DNA of 16,244 bases from Candidatus Woesearchaeota archaeon (GTDB lineage: Archaea; Nanobdellota; Nanobdellia; Woesearchaeales; GW2011-AR4), in assembly GCA_016185865.1 (NCBI GenBank), contig JACPMU010000064.1:1-16244 (forward strand). The letters are read 5' to 3'. The notes below the pieces were generated by a model that made no database searches, had not been told where the DNA came from, and worked only from the letters and a program-made list of their open reading frames with translations. Shown here one piece after another: positions 12,984-16,244 of this stretch (the stretch's first letter is position 1; every line of letters begins with the position of its first letter). The translations under genes and the position numbers were made by a program.

Positions 12984-13307
12984 ATGAGAAAAATTAAAGA
13001 TAATAAACTAATCATCTTTTCTATTTTAACCTTAGGCATTTTGATTGCTAGTTGCGGCAATCAGACTCAAGCAAAACAAGATGCCTATTTTTGCAATGAA
13101 GATTCAGACTGTGTGATTAAGGATGTTCATAACTGCTGCGGCTATTACCCAAGATGCGTGAATAATGATTTTACACCAGACATAGAAGCAGTAGAGCAAG
13201 AATGCAAAAGAAGCGGAACAGCTTCTATCTGCGGATTTGCTGAAATTAGTCATTGCGAATGCGTAGAAAATAAATGTATAAGTATGCAACAGGATAAAAT
13301 AATTTAA
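12984..13307 (+). CDS. Cysteine-rich secreted lipoprotein
   Basis: The product has 107 residues. MRKIKDNK is the basic n-region, a hydrophobic core follows, and IASC (21-24) is a lipobox, so Cys24 should be lipid-anchored on the outer face. The mature 84 residues hold ten further Cys in the order FC, DC, NCC, RC, EC, IC, HC, EC, KC, which suggests several disulfides. The pattern recalls small archaeal 'eight-cysteine-cluster' proteins, a tentative memory match. AGGAGA lies just before ATG 12984 and overlaps the galT stop region, so it is probably translated from the galT message. The longer frame from 12957 lies inside galT and lacks this signal. Function unknown. Confidence 0.8.
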   Translation: MRKIKDNKLIIFSILTLGILIASCGNQTQAKQDAYFCNEDSDCVIKDVHNCCGYYPRCVNNDFTPDIEAVEQECKRSGTASICGFAEISHCECVENKCISMQQDKII

Positions 13308-13313
13308 ATTACT

Positions 13314-14063
13314 CTATTTCTTCGCCTTTCCCTGAGCAGCAACTGCCTTTATCTTTGCCTCTATCTCTTTGGGATTGCCAAGATAATAGTGCCTTATTGG
13401 CTTTAAATTCTTGTCAAGCTCGTAAACCAGCGGAATTCCTGTCGGTATGTTTAAATTCACAATTTCATCATCGGAGATTTTGTCAAGGTACTTGACAATT
13501 GCCCTTGAGCTGTTGCCGCTTGCCACAACAAGCACATTTTTGCCTGACTTTAAAGAGTGTGCAATCTCTTTTTTCCAGTAAGGCAAAACTCTTGCAACAA
13601 CATCTTTCAGGCACTCTGTTAATGGAATTTCTTTTTTAGCCAAGCCTTTGTATTTTGGGTCATTTCCAGGCCACATTGCATCTGTTTTTTTCAAAGAAGG
13701 AGGCCTTATGCTGTAGCTTCTCCTCCACTTCAAAACCTGCTCTTCCCCGTATTTTGCAGCCATTTCTGCCTTGTTTAGCCCCTGCAATGCCCCGTAATGC
13801 CTCTCATTCAGCCTCCATGATTTGCAGACAGGAATGTTTGCCAAGCCCATTTCTTTCAAGACAATTGACAATGTTCTTGTGCATCTTTTCAAGAAGTTAG
13901 TGTACGCAACATCAAAAGTGTAGCCTTCTTTTTTCAGTATCTGCCCTGCTTTTTTTGCCTCTTCAATCCCTTTCTCTGATAAGTCAACATCAACCCACCC
14001 TGTAAACCTGTTTTCCCTGTTCCATGTGCTTTCTCCATGACGCAATAAAACAAGCTTAAGCAT
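13314..14063 (-). CDS. gpmA: 2,3-bisphosphoglycerate-dependent phosphoglycerate mutase
   Basis: Interconverts 3- and 2-phosphoglycerate. From ATG 14063 it has 249 residues, as in E. coli GpmA (250). Present: LLRHGES with phospho-acceptor His9, TGWVDVDLSEKG (21-32), Arg60, and NERHYGALQG (86-95) with acid Glu87. IPTGIPLVYELDKNLKP and the C-terminal tail AAQGKAKK also match. At the position of E. coli His184 (AHGNS) the sequence reads ASGNS, so the second catalytic His is Ser182. A frame open to ATG 14114 would add 17 residues before the first strand and is unlikely. It lies downstream of eno on the same strand. Most archaea use the cofactor-independent mutase, so this gene is probably of bacterial origin. 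Confidence 0.92.
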   Translation of the reverse strand: MLKLVLLRHGESTWNRENRFTGWVDVDLSEKGIEEAKKAGQILKKEGYTFDVAYTNFLKRCTRTLSIVLKEMGLANIPVCKSWRLNERHYGALQGLNKAEMAAKYGEEQVLKWRRSYSIRPPSLKKTDAMWPGNDPKYKGLAKKEIPLTECLKDVVARVLPYWKKEIAHSLKSGKNVLVVASGNSSRAIVKYLDKISDDEIVNLNIPTGIPLVYELDKNLKPIRHYYLGNPKEIEAKIKAVAAQGKAKK

Positions 14064-14125
14064 TTTATTTGAAATCTTATTTTTGTTTTTTGAAATTTTT
14101 AATCCGCTTCGCATATTTTGTGCTC

Positions 14126-14142
14126 GGAGGTATCCGACCTCC
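14126..14142. repeat. Inverted repeat between eno and gpmA
   Basis: GGAGGT (14126-14131) and ACCTCC (14137-14142) form a 6-bp GC-rich stem with a 5-nt loop, in a 97-nt gap of otherwise A/T-rich sequence. On the transcribed minus strand the arm is a perfect Shine-Dalgarno sequence, but no start codon follows at useful spacing. There is no T run after it on either strand, so it is not a classical terminator. Confidence 0.45.
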
Positions 14143-14160
14143 TCGCCTATTTATTATATC

Positions 14161-15441
14161 TTAGAATTTTGCAAATTTCGCATTTTTTCCAAGCTTTTCC
14201 TCAATCTTCAGCAGCCTGTTGTATTTTGCAGTCCTCTCGCTTCTTGCAGGCGCTCCAAACTTGCTTTGGCTTGCTCCAAGCCCAACAGCCAAATCCGCTA
14301 TAAAGCTGTCCTCTGTCTCGCCGCTCCTGTGGCTGACAACAACATTCCATTTGCTCTTGAAAGAGATGTTTGCAGCATCAATTGACTCTGTTATCGTGCC
14401 AATCTGGTTGATTTTCAATAATAATGCGTTGCATGCCCTGCGCTCAAGCGCCCTTTTTATCCTTCCAATGTTTGTGACAAGCAAGTCATCTCCAACAATC
14501 TGTATTTTTTTGCCTAATTCTCTGCTGAAAAGCTGCCATCCGCTCCAGTCATCCTGGGAAAAGCCATCCTCAATTGATATTATGGGGAATTTTTTTATCA
14601 ATTCTTTATAAAAATCAGTTACTTCCCCACTATTATATTTTTTGTCGATTATTGTGTATTGGCTTGTCCCCTCATTATAAAATTCAGAGGCAGCGCAGTC
14701 CAAAGCCAGCTTTATTTTTCCATTATACCCTGCTTCACCAATTGCTTTCATTAATAATTCCAGCCTCTCATCAACATCAGCAATCGGAGGCGCAAATCCC
14801 CCCTCATCGCCAAGCAAAATTGCCTTTGCGCCGTATTTTTTCTTTAAAATGCCCTTAAGCGCATGATAAGTTTCAGCGCCTGCCATCAAAGCGTCTTTAA
14901 AGCTCTTAAATCCAACAGGCATTATCATATGCTCCTGTATGTCATTTTCAACACCTGCATGCTTGCCGCTGTTTACCACATTCATCTGCGGAATTGGGAG
15001 CAATAATTTTTTAGAATTTGACAGTTTTTGTATGTATTCGTAAAGGCCTTTGCTGGAGCAAACTGCGCCCATTTTGCATACTGCCATTGAAACTCCAAGA
15101 ATGGCATTTGCTCCAAGCCTTGACTTGTTTTCAGTCCCGTCAAGCTCTATAAGAAAATTGTCAATTTCCCTTTGCTTTCTGCAGTCCTCGCCAACCAGTT
15201 TTTTTGCTATTATCTTGTTGGCATTAGAGACTGCCTTCAGGACACCTTTGCCATCGTACCTTTTTTTGTCATTGTCCCTCAATTCCAATGCCTCGTGAAT
15301 GCCTGTTGAGGCGCCGCTCGGCACAATAGCTTTTGCGCAGCACGAATTTGTTGCCAATCCAACCTCAATGGTTGGATTGCCCCTTGAGTCAAGAACTTCC
15401 CTTGCTTTAATCTTTTTTATCTTAAAGTCCAAAAATTCCAC
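14161..15441 (-). CDS. eno: Enolase
   Basis: Converts 2-phosphoglycerate to phosphoenolpyruvate. 426 residues from GTG 15441. Active-site elements: SGASTG loop (42-47), Glu170 (QEHMIMPVG), Glu213 (GDEGG), metal ligands Asp248, Glu291 (SIEDGF) and Asp318 (GDD), catalytic Lys343 (LLLKINQIGT), His371 (SHRSGETED) and Lys394 (QSKFGAP). NVVNSGKHAG has Ser where Gly is usual (NGGxHA). The start is uncertain: GGGTGG covers the GTG itself and stands 5 nt before an in-frame TTG (15432), the same layout as in prs. That would give MDFKIKKIKAREVLDSRG, closer to the usual N-terminus. It precedes gpmA, which catalyses the adjacent glycolytic step. Confidence 0.95.
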   Translation of the reverse strand: MEFLDFKIKKIKAREVLDSRGNPTIEVGLATNSCCAKAIVPSGASTGIHEALELRDNDKKRYDGKGVLKAVSNANKIIAKKLVGEDCRKQREIDNFLIELDGTENKSRLGANAILGVSMAVCKMGAVCSSKGLYEYIQKLSNSKKLLLPIPQMNVVNSGKHAGVENDIQEHMIMPVGFKSFKDALMAGAETYHALKGILKKKYGAKAILLGDEGGFAPPIADVDERLELLMKAIGEAGYNGKIKLALDCAASEFYNEGTSQYTIIDKKYNSGEVTDFYKELIKKFPIISIEDGFSQDDWSGWQLFSRELGKKIQIVGDDLLVTNIGRIKRALERRACNALLLKINQIGTITESIDAANISFKSKWNVVVSHRSGETEDSFIADLAVGLGASQSKFGAPARSERTAKYNRLLKIEEKLGKNAKFAKF

Positions 15442-15470
15442 CCTTTTAATATAAACCAGAAATCAGATTG

Positions 15471-15478
15471 TATTTAAA
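15471..15478 (-). promoter_or_regulatory. TATA box for eno
   Basis: TATTTAAATA (15471-15480) is self-complementary; on the minus strand TTTAAATA starts at 15478. It is 37 nt from GTG 15441 and 46 nt from TTG 15432, allowing a short leader with GGGTGG as ribosome binding site. It lies in the 51-nt gap after the PAC2 gene. Confidence 0.5.
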
Positions 15479-15492
15479 TATTTCTAATCTGC

Positions 15493-16244
15493 CTATCCAA
15501 TATAATCAACGTCCTTCCCAAGCCTTTTCTGCAGCTTCTTAAGCGCAATCTGCTTTGTGACATCGCTCAGCTGCTCTGTCTTTTTCAGTATCTCGCTTTC
15601 AATGTCTTTTATCTCCCTGTCAAGCTTGTTTATGTCGATCTTCAGCTCCAGCTTCCTGTTCAGGATGTTGAGTATTTCCTTTGCTCCTTTAATCCCGAGG
15701 TACATTGGATGGCCGTATGTCTCTGCCAAAAATGAAATTGCCTCTATGTTCCTTCTTGAAGCCAGCCCGAGCAGCAATCCTGAAATTCCAACAATCGGCC
15801 CAACAACCCCATAAAGCTTGTTGCTCACAAGCTCACTTTTGTACCTGTCAATGATTTTTTTGGTGTTGCCTGTGCAGTAAACCTTTGGCTTTTTTGGAAT
15901 GTCCGCTAATCCAATTCCGCCAAGAGTAATCACCTCTTTTCCGCTGAATTTCTGCACTATGTCAAGGATTTTATCAGAAAACTCATAGGAGCTTATCTCG
16001 TCTATCGGCTGCACATCCCCCCCCAGCAGCAAAAGGTCTTTCTTGCCGCTGAACTGTTTGTAAAACACCTCAACAATCGGCAGCTCTACCAAATTGTCCT
16101 CGTTTACAAACACCGAATGCGGAAATGTATATGATGTTATCTCGTACAGCTTTTTTGCCTTAAGCTCGTCGATAAGAAAATCGATTGCGACCTTGCCGAC
16201 ATTTCCTATGCCCGGCAAACCCTCTATGAAAACAGGCTTGTTCA
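15493..16244 (-). CDS. PAC2-family protein (proteasome assembly chaperone-like), 5' end missing
   Basis: The frame is open to the right edge, so the start lies outside; the visible part begins NKPVFIEGLPGIGNVGKVAI, the N-terminal signature of archaeal PAC2-family proteins. The core (to about residue 190 of the visible part) includes DLLLLGGDVQP, VITLGGIGLADIP, GPIVGISGLLLGLA and SFLAETYGHPMYLG. A C-terminal charged helix of about 50 residues (KIDINKLDREIKDIESEIL) is a likely coiled coil. Relatives include proteasome assembly factors and the archaeal proteasome activator PbaB. The C-terminus is DYIG, so the strict HbYX ending (Tyr penultimate) that docks on the proteasome is absent. Exact role uncertain. 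Confidence 0.85.
   Translation of the reverse strand, partial: NKPVFIEGLPGIGNVGKVAIDFLIDELKAKKLYEITSYTFPHSVFVNEDNLVELPIVEVFYKQFSGKKDLLLLGGDVQPIDEISSYEFSDKILDIVQKFSGKEVITLGGIGLADIPKKPKVYCTGNTKKIIDRYKSELVSNKLYGVVGPIVGISGLLLGLASRRNIEAISFLAETYGHPMYLGIKGAKEILNILNRKLELKIDINKLDREIKDIESEILKKTEQLSDVTKQIALKKLQKRLGKDVDYIG

Noticed and set aside
14064..14114. N-terminal extension of gpmA from ATG 14114
   Set aside because: It adds 17 Lys/Asn/Ser-rich residues before the first beta strand, and the family begins at MLKLVLLRHGES.

Overview
The window looks like chromosome of a small-genome, AT-rich archaeon, most plausibly a DPANN lineage such as Woesearchaeota or Pacearchaeota; the lineage is inference. 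The archaeal signs are a prefoldin alpha gene beside ftsY, a Hel308-type helicase domain, TATA boxes of the TTTATATA/TTTAAATA type, tRNA genes with bulge-helix-bulge introns and no encoded CCA, and small gaps between genes. Several enzymes are of a type more usual in bacteria: a class I-like PRPP synthetase, 2,3-BPG-dependent phosphoglycerate mutase and ScpA.

Layout. At the left edge the tail of an unknown gene converges on purF (-). Divergent from purF is purD (+), interrupted by a one-base frameshift near its 3' end. Then come a basic-tailed coiled-coil membrane protein and a likely three-gene unit: an unknown 96-residue protein, a SAM methyltransferase and 5-formyltetrahydrofolate cyclo-ligase. 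An unknown hydrophobic protein follows. A minus-strand cluster holds a small PD-(D/E)XK-like nuclease, tRNA-Val(UAC) and tRNA-Gly(GCC). Next on the plus strand are scpA, an unknown protein, the prs-pfdA pair and ftsY. ftsY converges on a gene coding only the first RecA domain of a Hel308-like helicase. A YdjM-like membrane protein, galT and a Cys-rich lipoprotein follow. The right end is a minus-strand block of a PAC2-family protein (cut by the window edge), enolase and phosphoglycerate mutase.

Functional themes. Prs makes PRPP, which PurF uses; PurD takes PurF's product, and the folate cyclo-ligase feeds one-carbon units to the same pathway. Enolase and phosphoglycerate mutase are consecutive glycolytic steps in one direction of transcription. 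Prefoldin alpha and FtsY are co-located as in many archaea.

The window is mostly housekeeping and I see no mobile element, CRISPR array or defence system. The points most worth checking are a T-arm intron in tRNA-Gly at 53/54, a Ser in place of the second catalytic His of phosphoglycerate mutase, two mutually exclusive hairpins over the ftsY ribosome binding site, the RecA1-only helicase, the purD frameshift, and a fixed distance of about 30 nt from TATA box to start codon that implies largely leaderless mRNAs.
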